From positions 1 to 33,226 of the forward strand of contig QBMC01000027.1 of NCBI GenBank assembly GCA_003242035.1: a DNA stretch of 33,226 nucleotides, given 5' to 3'. The notes below the pieces were generated by a model, which saw nothing but the letters and a program-made list of their open reading frames with translations, made no database searches and was not told the origin of the DNA. Position numbers and translations under genes: made by a program. This DNA comes from Nodosilinea foveolarum (GTDB lineage Bacteria > Cyanobacteriota > Cyanobacteriia > Phormidesmidales > Phormidesmidaceae). Below are positions 8,166-18,998 of the stretch, one piece after another. Every line of letters starts with the position of its first letter. Position 1 is the stretch's first letter.

Positions 8166-8794
8166 TTACTATCTCTCGCTCAAAGCACCCGTTGGCAACT
8201 AAAAACATTCACCCCCCCGGCAATTTGCCAACGCTGACTCAGCAGGCTCAGCTAATTGTGCTGGCGGGTCCGAGTGGCGTCGGGAAAGGGACTTTGCTAG
8301 CGCGGCTATTGCAGGCGCATCCGCAGCTAGGCGTATCTGTTTCGGTGACCACCCGGCAACCCCGCGCGGGGGAGGTCGAGGGTGAGCAGTATTTTTTTGT
8401 GAGTCGCGATCGCTTTAGCGAAATGGTGGAAGCGAACGAGCTGCTAGAGTGGGCCGAGTTTGCTGGGAACTGCTACGGCACGCCAAAGGCATCCATCGAA
8501 GCGGCCCTTGAAAAAGGGCAGTCTGTCGTTTTAGAAATAGAGCTGCAAGGGGCGCGCCAAGTTAGAAAAAGTTTTCCGGCCTCCAAGCAGGTGTTTGTAT
8601 TACCGCCTAGCGAAGCAGCGTTGGAAAAGCGAATTCGCAGCCGAGGGCAAGATTCTGAGGCGGCTATTACCAAGCGGTTGGCGCAGGCTAAGGTCGAGCT
8701 GGCAGCGGCTGATGAATTTGATTTGAAGATTGTGAATGATGACTTTGAGCAGGCGATCGCTGATTTGGAGGCCGCTGTTTTTGACGCGAGATAG
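8162..8794 (+). CDS. gmk: Guanylate kinase
   Basis: Phosphorylates GMP (and dGMP) to GDP with ATP in purine nucleotide synthesis; cytoplasmic. The P-loop LAGPSGVGKGTLL (residues 34-46), the GMP-binding region SVTTRQPRAGEVEGEQYFF and the lid segment RIRSRGQDSEAAITKRL are all present. The protein is 210 aa against about 185-205 for the family; the excess is a roughly 30-residue N-terminal tail before QLIVLAGPSG. The only in-frame ATG before the P-loop is at 8162. It overlaps the last copy of a 15-bp repeat and has no Shine-Dalgarno, so initiation further down at a non-ATG codon is possible. A lipoprotein gene starts 21 bp after the stop, suggesting cotranscription. Confidence 0.96.
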   Translation: MVTISRSKHPLATKNIHPPGNLPTLTQQAQLIVLAGPSGVGKGTLLARLLQAHPQLGVSVSVTTRQPRAGEVEGEQYFFVSRDRFSEMVEANELLEWAEFAGNCYGTPKASIEAALEKGQSVVLEIELQGARQVRKSFPASKQVFVLPPSEAALEKRIRSRGQDSEAAITKRLAQAKVELAAADEFDLKIVNDDFEQAIADLEAAVFDAR

Positions 8795-8815
8795 AGTTTT
8801 GAAGTCTGGGTGACT

Positions 8816-9664
8816 ATGTTTCAACATAATTGGCGATTGAGAGAGCTGCTGCTGCAAAGCCGATTCTGGCGGCGGAATCTGGGGCTAGTTTTGAGCGGAG
8901 TAGTGCTATTTGGGGGGCTGGTTGCCTGCGCACCTACCGCCGAGAACTCCAACGACACCGTTTTAGAGAACCCGGTGGCGATAACGGATGAGTCAGTTAC
9001 AGATGCTGCGCCCGCTGATTCAGAGAATAGTGTGGGGGGAGAATCCAACCATCAGCCGTTGCAGGATAATCCCGAAATTTTGATGATCGGCCCCCGAGCA
9101 GACAGAAATCCGCCTCTGCAAGACTGCGGCAGTTTGCAAAAACAGCAGGCGATGAATGCCTGTGCCTATGAAAACTATCAAACGGTTGACGCTGAGCTGA
9201 ACGAAGGCTATCAGATGATCAAAGGGCTGCTACCCGAAGAGGGGAAGCGGTCTTTAGAAACGGCTGAACTGGCTTGGCTAAAGTTTCGCGACTTGGACTG
9301 TGAGTTTGAGCGCAGCCAGTTTGAAGGTGGCTCTATTGCGCCTTTAATTCTCAATAGCTGCCTGGAATCGCGAACAAACATTCGGATTAATGAGCTGTAC
9401 GAACCGGTGACGGGTCAGTCTAGCTATGCGGCGGCAGATAGCGCGCTTAACGTGGCTTATCAGGGATTGACGGACGCTGTTTCTGACGCTCGCGATGAGG
9501 ACTTGGTGGAGGCGCAGTTGGCCTGGATTGAGTATCGCGATCGCCACTGCAAATTTGAATCTAACTATGGCGCAGCCGATATTACAGTAGACCAGTGCAA
9601 AGCCCGCCTCAGTGAAAAACGCACCCGTCAGATTCGCGCGGGTATTGAGCAAAATAGCCTGTAG
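8816..9664 (+). CDS. Lipoprotein with two LprI-like (DUF1311) domains
   Basis: A 282-aa exported protein. The N-terminus has a basic stretch, a hydrophobic core (LGLVLSGVVLFGG) and a lipobox LVAC with Cys38 as the likely lipidated residue. Two related domains of about 80 residues follow. The first spans DCGSLQKQQAMNACAYENYQ, a TAELAWLKFRD-CEFE core and a closing Cys. The second begins SYAAADSALNVAYQGL and has EAQLAWIEYRDRHCKFE. This Trp-Leu-x-(Y/F)-R-D-x-x-C pattern belongs to the LprI/DUF1311 family; M. tuberculosis LprI is a lysozyme inhibitor, but that function is not shown here. A GTG at 8810, six bases upstream in the same frame, is an alternative start. The gene follows gmk closely and is probably read from the same transcript. 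Confidence 0.82.
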   Translation: MFQHNWRLRELLLQSRFWRRNLGLVLSGVVLFGGLVACAPTAENSNDTVLENPVAITDESVTDAAPADSENSVGGESNHQPLQDNPEILMIGPRADRNPPLQDCGSLQKQQAMNACAYENYQTVDAELNEGYQMIKGLLPEEGKRSLETAELAWLKFRDLDCEFERSQFEGGSIAPLILNSCLESRTNIRINELYEPVTGQSSYAAADSALNVAYQGLTDAVSDARDEDLVEAQLAWIEYRDRHCKFESNYGAADITVDQCKARLSEKRTRQIRAGIEQNSL

Positions 9665-9759
9665 CCTTTGCGTTAAGCCAAATCCCCCTAAAGCGCTGTA
9701 GCGAGCTTCGAGGTTTGGCTCTATAGTTTAGGCATTCCCTCCTTTCCCAGACATCCTCT

Positions 9760-12534
<2,775 letters not shown>

Positions 12535-12566
12535 CCGAAGAGAATACGCTTAGCCGCTGCGGAGAG

Positions 12567-12590
12567 AAAAAAAGCAGCTCGCAGCTTCTT
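12567..12590 (-). terminator. Possible terminator after the broken nuclease gene
   Basis: Read on the minus strand, a short stem AGAAGC/GCTTTT is followed by a T-run (the A-run at 12567-12573 on the plus strand), directly behind the nuclease stop codon. The stem is short, so this is a moderate call. Confidence 0.4.
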
Positions 12591-13862
12591 CTACTGAAGC
12601 ATAGCTTCTCTAGAAATTTTGTGAGGATGTAACGATTCCTCTAATATGGAAACGCTAAGAGGCATTCTTATTTCATCCAAGGCAGCACAAATTTGATGCT
12701 TTTCTATGTTGAGAAATCGCTGCCAAAATTCGCGAATTTTACTCTGGATGTCTTTCCAGTCCTCCTCAAAATAGTCTGAGGAGGTAAGAACATTCTGGCA
12801 GAAGAGAGGACTCCATCCGTCTGGTATCAGCTTGCTTCTGATAGAGCCTGATATGTTCAATTTTTCCACTGTATCGTAAATGGCCTTCTTATTAGCGTAT
12901 TCTCCTGGGCCAATAGTGAGCTTAAATTCGAGACGGTCAGCGTAGTTGAAGAACTCAAACATGACGAGACGGTGGCTATTTGTCCACGGTACATTACACG
13001 TTTTCTGGAGCGAAAGCTTGTCCCAGTCTGTAGGGACGCAGCGAATGAAGAATTTATTGCTGTCCTCCTGCTCAATACCTTCAGTTTCTTCTATGAGCGT
13101 CTTCAAGAAATCTGCTATCTCTAGCTGAAGGTCTGGGCGATGTTCGTAAATAAGGTTGAGGGCTTGATGATGCTGCCTATAAATTTTTCGGCAAAGTTGC
13201 GCAATTTCTGAATCATTCACGAGATGTCTTCTGATTAGGTTGATGTAATGGCGAACGAGCATACGAACATCGTTGCTGATAGATAAGCTATGCTCAGCCG
13301 TGATGTTTTCGAGAATATCTGCGATAGTGCCGTAGCTAAGCGATCGCCAATTCTCCTGAGACGCCTCATCTCCTTCCCTCGTCAGATATAAAAAAGCCTT
13401 CTTTTCGCAGTTAGAAAACTCTGTGTCTACAACATGCTCATAGTTCTTAAGTTGATTAGGACGTTCACCAGAGTCAACTTTGTTCTCAATTGCAATAACC
13501 CAGCGATTCCTTGGTGAGTAGATGAGAAGGTCAATATATCGCCACTCTCGTCTAACCTCAACATCTGATAAGTCCGCGAGGTTAATTTCTAAAGCGCTAA
13601 GCGGAGATATTTTTGCACGAGCGATCGCGGTGCTTAGCAGCTTTCTTAGGAATCAATCGCCCAAACCGTGCTTCTCATTTGGAGAAAGCAAGAAGGCCAG
13701 TAAGGTAGAGTGCTTAAGCTCTTGCCTAATTATGCCAATAGCTTCAAACAAATTAAGCTCAGAGAGCATCGACTCTAACCTATCCAAGTCTGGATTGCTG
13801 ATGATTAGGTTAGTTAGAGCTTGACCCTCTTCGGATGAATGCGCTGATTGAGTGTAATTCAT
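12591..13862 (-). pseudogene. PD-(D/E)XK nuclease-like gene interrupted by one in-frame TGA
   Basis: One reading frame runs from ATG 13860-13862 to TAG 12591-12593 with a single internal stop, TGA at 13653-13655 (codon 70). No frame change is needed. Reading through gives about 423 residues. Codons 1-69 end in IGIIRQELKHSTLLAFLLSP and NEKHGLGD, and the frame resumes with FLRKLLSTA. The core is WRYIDLLIY followed by VIAIENKVDSGERPNQLKNY: Asp111, Glu126 and Lys128 form a PD-(D/E)XK nuclease motif, with Gln137 and Tyr141 after it. The layout matches the family Pfam calls 'PD-(D/E)XK nuclease superfamily' (PF14281), whose biological role is not established. A fragment could restart at ATG 13260-13262 but would lack the active site. 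Recent inactivation, a sequencing error and recoding are all possible. Confidence 0.75.
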
Positions 13863-13960
13863 TGATTCAATGGTCTGACTTCAACCTAAGATTTCCCATA
13901 GCTCTTGAAGAAGTGCTTCTTGTATCATTTAAGACATTTGCTTTGCCGTTAGATCGCAAC

Positions 13961-13996
13961 AAAGGCAGGCTTTTTGATAGGGAAAAGCCTGCCTTT
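13961..13996 (-). terminator. Strong hairpin terminator behind the 64-aa gene
   Basis: A perfect 14-bp stem (AAAGGCAGGCTTTT at 13961-13974 with AAAAGCCTGCCTTT at 13983-13996) and an 8-base loop lie 30 bp past the stop of the 64-aa gene. The ends are A/T-rich on both strands, so it may work in both directions. It separates the small gene from the broken nuclease gene downstream. Confidence 0.72.
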
Positions 13997-14025
13997 GTGA
14001 TGGATTTTCTGGATTTACCAAAAGC

Positions 14026-14220
14026 CTAGTAAGCCAATGTCTCCAGCGTTTCACGTAGGTATAGACGGACTAGCTGCTCTACAGATTTGTCTTCTGGAAT
14101 AAACGATTGTTCGGAGCGCCAGCTTTGGAAGCCGGAGCTGTTGGCGATCGCCCTCTTCAAGCTATTCCAAAGATCCGCATCGTGCGCGGCACTTACAGAG
14201 TCTGTAGATGAATGAGCCAT
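14026..14220 (-). CDS. Small conserved cyanobacterial protein, unknown function
   Basis: 64 aa, soluble, no membrane segment or signal. The C-terminal half (DLWNSLKRAIANSSGFQSWR, then a short acidic spacer, then EQLVRLYLRETLETLAY) resembles small uncharacterised proteins I recall from other cyanobacteria that end in the same LRETLETLAY block; this recollection needs a database check. The first 15 residues are Ser/Ala-rich and look disordered. A Shine-Dalgarno GGAGGT at 14228-14233 sits 7 bases before the ATG, and a strong terminator follows. That argues for a real, separately transcribed gene despite its size. No function can be read from the sequence. Confidence 0.82.
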   Translation of the reverse strand: MAHSSTDSVSAAHDADLWNSLKRAIANSSGFQSWRSEQSFIPEDKSVEQLVRLYLRETLETLAY

Positions 14221-14366
14221 AAATTAAACCTCCAATTGGACAAAGCCTATGGATGGTCACCGTAAGCTTTCTATTATGATAGTGCCACTCCGAACCAGTG
14301 GCTGTATGAAATGCCACAGTTTGTCTGCGTTCTTAAAAAGGCGCGGCTTTTCTTACTTTCACTGAA

Positions 14367-15290
14367 CTAAAGACTGTCCTTAGAGTTGAAGTTATCAGAC
14401 TCAATAATTTCTAGAATGACTAACGGCGGCTCTTCAGGAGGCATCTCTGCTGCGATTTCTGCAAATTCTTCAGATGCCGATTCGGGCAGTTCTGACTCTT
14501 TTAATGCTTCTATCTCAGCGGATTGAGTCTTTGTCTCTTCAATCTGGTTCTCTGTCTCAACGTCGCTAAAATCAACAGTTTCTACCACCGATTCATCTAC
14601 TTCAGCCTCACTTCCTATTAATTTTTCAGAGGGCGGAGGTACTTCAATATCTGATTTCTCTGATGGGTTCGATGACTGCTCAGAGAGAGGACTTTCGGCG
14701 GTGATAGGTTCTGTTGGTAGGATTTTGCCGACGCGTAGTCCAGGAATCAGGAAGCTAGAGGCAATCTCATTGGCCTCGAATGGTTTTACGCGCTGGAGGG
14801 TGTCTTGACTGATGAGGAGCGATCGCCCCACGCTCACTGAAATTTGTAGAAATAGACAGGCGAAAAAGAAGGCAGCGATCGCACTCACCAACCCTGCTCC
14901 AGGCTGCATCACTGGCGAAATCTGCGGCAGTTTTGCATATAGCTGAGCCAGCAGCCAAACCAAAAAGCCCGCCGTCACGCCCGCTAGTGCCTTCATTTGC
15001 CAGGACTTCAGCACCGTTAGGCAACGGCGGTCGTCCTCGCTGAGAAAACCGGGATTTATCGCCAGCGGTGGCAGACTGTAAATATAAAACGGCTTTTGAA
15101 TCTGCATCCACAAAGACGGGACAACGCCGACTAGCGTGACGATCCAGAACTGAATGCCAAACGCCTCAGCATAATTAAAAGCAGGTCTAGCCGAAGCCAA
15201 ACCTGCCAAACAAATATCGAGCAGCAGGGGCACCGTCGCCAGTCCGACGAGATGCACCCACAAATAGCGGTTCTGCTGCACTTTAAACAT
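14367..15290 (-). CDS. 'Low-complexity tail' membrane protein of the infB cluster
   Basis: 307 aa. Four hydrophobic segments lie near residues 11-31, 46-64, 99-119 and 131-155, with a short soluble loop (PPLAINPGFLSEDDRRC) between the second and third. From about residue 195 the chain is an acidic Glu/Ser/Pro-rich tail of over 100 residues, presumably disordered. I recognise this as the cyanobacterial 'low-complexity tail membrane protein' that often follows infB; its function is unknown. It starts 18 bp after the infB stop, so it is almost certainly cotranscribed with it. Confidence 0.82.
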   Translation of the reverse strand: MFKVQQNRYLWVHLVGLATVPLLLDICLAGLASARPAFNYAEAFGIQFWIVTLVGVVPSLWMQIQKPFYIYSLPPLAINPGFLSEDDRRCLTVLKSWQMKALAGVTAGFLVWLLAQLYAKLPQISPVMQPGAGLVSAIAAFFFACLFLQISVSVGRSLLISQDTLQRVKPFEANEIASSFLIPGLRVGKILPTEPITAESPLSEQSSNPSEKSDIEVPPPSEKLIGSEAEVDESVVETVDFSDVETENQIEETKTQSAEIEALKESELPESASEEFAEIAAEMPPEEPPLVILEIIESDNFNSKDSL

Positions 15291-15308
15291 GGTCTCTATC
15301 CGATGCGT

Positions 15309-18300
15309 TTATGCCGGTGCGAGCGTTCGGCGCTGCGAAACCAGCTTGAAGGCGTTGATAATGTCGCCCTCTTTCCAGCCGTTGAAACCGTTGACCGCAA
15401 CACCACACTCGAAGCCAGACGCGACTTCTTTGGCATCGTCTTTCATCCGCTTCAGCGAATCGAGGTTGCCCTCGTACAAGGTTTCTTCGCCCCGAGTGAC
15501 GCGAACCTTGCAGTTACGAGTTACCTTACCCGACAGCACATAGCAACCAGCCACAGTGCCCTTGCGAACCGGGAAGACCGCCCGAACTTCTACCTTGCCT
15601 AAAGGCTCTTCGACCATCTCTGGCTCTAGGAGACCTTCCATCGCCGCTTCAATGTCTTCTAGTAGCTGATAAATGATGTCGTAGTCTTGAATGTCTACGC
15701 CCAAATTATCCGCTTCCAGTCTGGCACTGTTCGACACGGTGGTATTGAAACCGATGATCACTGCGCCACTCGCGGCCGCGAGATCAACGTCTGTTTCGCT
15801 AATCTCACCCGGTGCTGCCATCAGCACTCGAATTTGCACTTCACCTTGAGGCAACTGCTGCAAGGAACCTAGAATCGCTTCTAGAGAACCCTGAACGTCT
15901 GCTTTCAAAATCAAGTTCAGCTCTTTCAGGTCGCCCTCTTTCGCTTTCTCCGATAAGGAGTTCAGCGTTACCCGGCGAGAGGCCATCGTCTGCGCCAGTC
16001 TAGACTGACGCTGCTCAATGGCTTTCCGGTCGGCAGCGGCTCGAGCATCGCGCTCTTCCGAGTACACCTCAAACTCTTCACCCGCAGGCGGCACGTCGTT
16101 AAGACCCAGCACCTCCACAGCAAAGGAAGGCTTAGCATTTTCCGCCCGATTACCCCGGTCGTCGGTCATTGCTTTTACCCGACCAAACACGGGGCCAGCC
16201 GCAAACGCGTCTCCAATTTTGAGGGTTCCGTTCTGAACTAACAGCGTGGCAACTGGGCCTCTCGCTTTGTCCAGATGGGCCTCAATCACGGTGCCGCGAG
16301 CTAGACGGTCAGGGTTAGCTTGCAGATCTTCTACTTCAGAAACCAGCAGCAGCATTTCTAGAATGGTGTCTACGTTCTCGCCCGTAATCGCACTTACCGG
16401 CACCATAATAGTGTCGCCGCCGTACTCCTCAGGAACGAGTTCGTACTCCATCAGCTCTTGCTTCACCCGGTCAGGGTTTGCCGCTTCTTTGTCGATTTTG
16501 TTGATTGCGACCACAATCGGCACGCCCGCTGCTTTCGCATGGCTAATCGCCTCAATGGTCTGAGGTCTGACGCCATCGTCAGCCGCAACGACCAGAACCG
16601 CAATATCTGTGACCCTAGTGCCTCGCGCTCGCATAGCAGTAAAGGCTTCGTGCCCTGGCGTGTCTAAGAAGACAATCTGGCCAGATTTACGTTCGCTGTT
16701 AGGGTTCGATTTGAGATCGACGTGGTAGGCCCCGATGTGCTGGGTAATACCCCCGGCCTCACCCTCGGTGACTTTGGCCTGACGAATGTAGTCGAGCAAG
16801 CTAGTTTTACCGTGGTCTACATGACCCATGATGGTGACCACGGGCGGTCGCTGCTTCAGGTTACCAGCGTCTTCTTTGCTCACCATTTCGGTGACCTTAC
16901 GAGCTTCGGGCGCTTCTTCGGCAATGACCGCTTCCACTTCGAACTCTTTGGCTACCATTTCGGCAGTGGGTACGTCCAGCGTCTGATTAACGTTAGTCGC
17001 AATGCCCTTAAAGAAGAGCAGCTTGATTACTTCAGTCTGCGGCACGGCTAGCTGCTCAGCTAGATCATGCACACTGATGCTGCCCGTCAGCACGATCATC
17101 TCAGGTCTTTCGGGTGCGACCTCCTGACGACGCTCCCGGCGTTCCCTGCGCGAAGGCGATCGCTGCTTGGTTTTCTTCGTCGTCGGCGCAGGCTTCGACT
17201 GACGCTGACCCTTGGGCTTGGGTGGACGCATCAGCGATATATTGATCTGAGCGGGCGTGACTTCGCTGCTGTTCGAATCAGGATCTTCAAAGTCGTCGTC
17301 GTCGTCAATAATGACGCGCTGACGCTTGGTCTTGGCGACTTTCTTGGGCTTTATTTCCTGCTCGTCGTCTTCTTCGTCTGGGCGATCGCGTCGCTTCGGC
17401 GGACGTGGCGGCGTGGGTCGGCGCAGCTCCGTCGAATCGAGGAAATCGTCCCCATCATCGCCGTCGCTGTCATTGCTATTGCTTTCTAGTGCTTCGCTTC
17501 TATCGGGCGGGCGGCGCAGCTCGGTTGCGGGTTTGGCTGGGGCTGCGGGTTCTGGGCGACCGCCAGAGCGACCGCCGGGTGAAGGTCTGCTAGGCCGGAC
17601 GTTGGAAGATGAATCGTCATCGGAGCGATCGCGTTTCAGTACAGGCTTAGCGACCTGGCTAGCCTCACTACTGCCACTGCCGCTATCTCTCGGGGCAGAC
17701 CGAGAAGGTCTAGAGGGCGGTTCTACTAGTTTGGGCCGGAGCTGATCGGGACTGGCCGTAGAGGTGGTTACAATCTTTTCGGGCGGCCGCGCTGGTTTTG
17801 CCGGTGATGGCGGCGCGTTTAAGGCAGGCTCGGGCGCTGAGCTAGCCGCACTTTCTCTAGGATCGCTGGCGCTAGAATCACTTTCTCTAGGATTGCTCTC
17901 CCTAGTACTCTCACTGCTACGAGCAGGTGCACCAGGCCGACTGGGTGGCCCAGAAAGACTAGGTCTGGAGACGGGTTTGGTAGCGGCTGGCTGACTCGCA
18001 GCGGTATTGACCGCAGCAGTCGGCGGCGCAGTCTTAGCGATTGTCGCCGCAGGTGCTGCCTCTGGCGCTTTGGGCTTAGTCGGATAACGGCGGATTTCTA
18101 GGATTTGCTGTTGACGAGGGCGATTGGGCTTGATAGCAGCCCCCGATGAACTGCTGCGAGCAGGTGGATTTGGCCGCTCAGGTTTCTTAGCGATCTTGCT
18201 GCTGGGTTTGTAGTCGCTAGACTTCGCAACGGCTTCAATCCGCTTCGCATCGTCTTCTGCAATAGTGCTGCTATGACTTTTCACTGCAATGTTCAGCTCT

Positions 18301-18380
18301 TCGCAGATGTTCAAAATATCTTTGTTTTCTAGCTCCAATTCCTTTGATAGCTCATAAATCCTTACTTTGCCGTTGTTCAT
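15309..18380 (-). CDS. infB: Translation initiation factor IF-2
   Basis: Brings fMet-tRNA to the 30S subunit and drives subunit joining with GTP. The 1023-aa chain begins with an IF2-N type segment ([19 protein letters not shown]). About 370 residues of Pro/Ser/Asp/Arg-rich linker follow (including a DDDDDFED run), then a second IF2-N region ([20 protein letters not shown]). The GTPase domain carries GHVDHGKT (519-526), DTPGHEAF (573-580) and NKID (627-630), and domains II-IV complete the C-terminal half. A purine-rich AAGAGGAAAAGG precedes the ATG. A 314-bp gap separates it from ylxR, so it may also have its own promoter. Confidence 0.97.
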   Translation of the reverse strand: MNNGKVRIYELSKELELENKDILNICEELNIAVKSHSSTIAEDDAKRIEAVAKSSDYKPSSKIAKKPERPNPPARSSSSGAAIKPNRPRQQQILEIRRYPTKPKAPEAAPAATIAKTAPPTAAVNTAASQPAATKPVSRPSLSGPPSRPGAPARSSESTRESNPRESDSSASDPRESAASSAPEPALNAPPSPAKPARPPEKIVTTSTASPDQLRPKLVEPPSRPSRSAPRDSGSGSSEASQVAKPVLKRDRSDDDSSSNVRPSRPSPGGRSGGRPEPAAPAKPATELRRPPDRSEALESNSNDSDGDDGDDFLDSTELRRPTPPRPPKRRDRPDEEDDEQEIKPKKVAKTKRQRVIIDDDDDFEDPDSNSSEVTPAQINISLMRPPKPKGQRQSKPAPTTKKTKQRSPSRRERRERRQEVAPERPEMIVLTGSISVHDLAEQLAVPQTEVIKLLFFKGIATNVNQTLDVPTAEMVAKEFEVEAVIAEEAPEARKVTEMVSKEDAGNLKQRPPVVTIMGHVDHGKTSLLDYIRQAKVTEGEAGGITQHIGAYHVDLKSNPNSERKSGQIVFLDTPGHEAFTAMRARGTRVTDIAVLVVAADDGVRPQTIEAISHAKAAGVPIVVAINKIDKEAANPDRVKQELMEYELVPEEYGGDTIMVPVSAITGENVDTILEMLLLVSEVEDLQANPDRLARGTVIEAHLDKARGPVATLLVQNGTLKIGDAFAAGPVFGRVKAMTDDRGNRAENAKPSFAVEVLGLNDVPPAGEEFEVYSEERDARAAADRKAIEQRQSRLAQTMASRRVTLNSLSEKAKEGDLKELNLILKADVQGSLEAILGSLQQLPQGEVQIRVLMAAPGEISETDVDLAAASGAVIIGFNTTVSNSARLEADNLGVDIQDYDIIYQLLEDIEAAMEGLLEPEMVEEPLGKVEVRAVFPVRKGTVAGCYVLSGKVTRNCKVRVTRGEETLYEGNLDSLKRMKDDAKEVASGFECGVAVNGFNGWKEGDIINAFKLVSQRRTLAPA

Positions 18381-18694
18381 CCTTTTCCTCTTAAACCTGA
18401 CTTAACTATGTGTAGTTACATAAAACGTTTTGCCCTTATCGAATCAACACGCTTGACTCTCAACAATAGAGTAATTTGGCGGTTATTTTCCAGTCTCGCG
18501 CCCAATCTATAGAGGCGTTGTGACAGTTATTGAGCACAGGACGACTGAAAGTGGCTTGGCGATCGCCCTATATGCGGCTCAAAACTCATGGCTAAATTGG
18601 CTAATAACCGCAGTCCAAACATTGTAATCAAAACCGCTCCATCTGTGGCGGGGTCGTCAGGTGCGGGGATCTCCCAACACATTTCGGAACGAGC
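18381..18694. other. 314-bp gap between ylxR and infB
   Basis: No gene is clearly supported here. On the minus strand, the direction of the cluster, AT-rich promoter-like stretches occur (for example TTGATT followed by TTATGT about 18 bases later, near 18420-18450). They would place transcription start close to infB. A weak CCGC/GCGG hairpin followed by TTTT lies near 18635-18655. A 51-codon plus-strand ORF (18588-18743) runs into the ylxR end; it is discussed under findings. Confidence 0.5.
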
Positions 18695-18988
18695 CTATTT
18701 TGAGCTGATCGAGGAGAGGTCAGTTTGTTCGGATGAGCGCTGAATTAACAGATTGTGTAGTTCTTTGTAGATCTCTGGTGGGACGGGCGATCTCAGCGCC
18801 TTTCCCAGCCGGTTTTTCTTTTGCGCGTTTTCTAAACACTGCGGGTTGCGGCAAAGGTAGGCCGAGCGGCCCATGCCATCGTTTAGCGATACGTGGCGAC
18901 TAGGAAAGGTGCGAACAATCCGCCACAGCGTATCGCGATGAGCCGTTTGCCGACAGCTAATGCATAAACGATGGTTCTTCTGGGCCAT
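18695..18988 (-). CDS. ylxR: YlxR-family (DUF448) RNA-binding protein
   Basis: Small basic protein encoded between nusA and infB in many bacteria. The family is a nucleic-acid-binding fold, linked in a few species to RNase P or to transcription control. The sequence shows RLCISCRQ near the start, WRIVRTFP, GMGRSAYLC with a second Cys pair (RNPQC), and the basic NRLGKALRSPVP. The start at 18988 (MAQKNHRLC) gives 97 aa, fits the family, and lies 10 bp after the nusA stop. An ATG at 19024 would add 12 residues and overlap the nusA end. Confidence 0.9.
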   Translation of the reverse strand: MAQKNHRLCISCRQTAHRDTLWRIVRTFPSRHVSLNDGMGRSAYLCRNPQCLENAQKKNRLGKALRSPVPPEIYKELHNLLIQRSSEQTDLSSISSK

Positions 18989-18998
18989 AGGGTTTGTT

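Noticed and set aside
13653-13655. Selenocysteine or tryptophan recoding at the internal TGA
   Set aside because: No reason to expect Sec insertion in a PD-(D/E)XK protein, no obvious downstream recoding structure, and standard cyanobacteria read TGA as stop. Kept only as a remote alternative.
13835-14029. 64-codon plus-strand ORF across the start of the nuclease gene and the terminator
   Set aside because: It runs through a perfect 14-bp terminator stem and overlaps a better-supported gene in antisense.
15252-17994. Many plus-strand ORFs inside infB, some over 100 codons
   Set aside because: They are antisense shadows of the biased infB coding sequence; infB is complete with all GTPase motifs.
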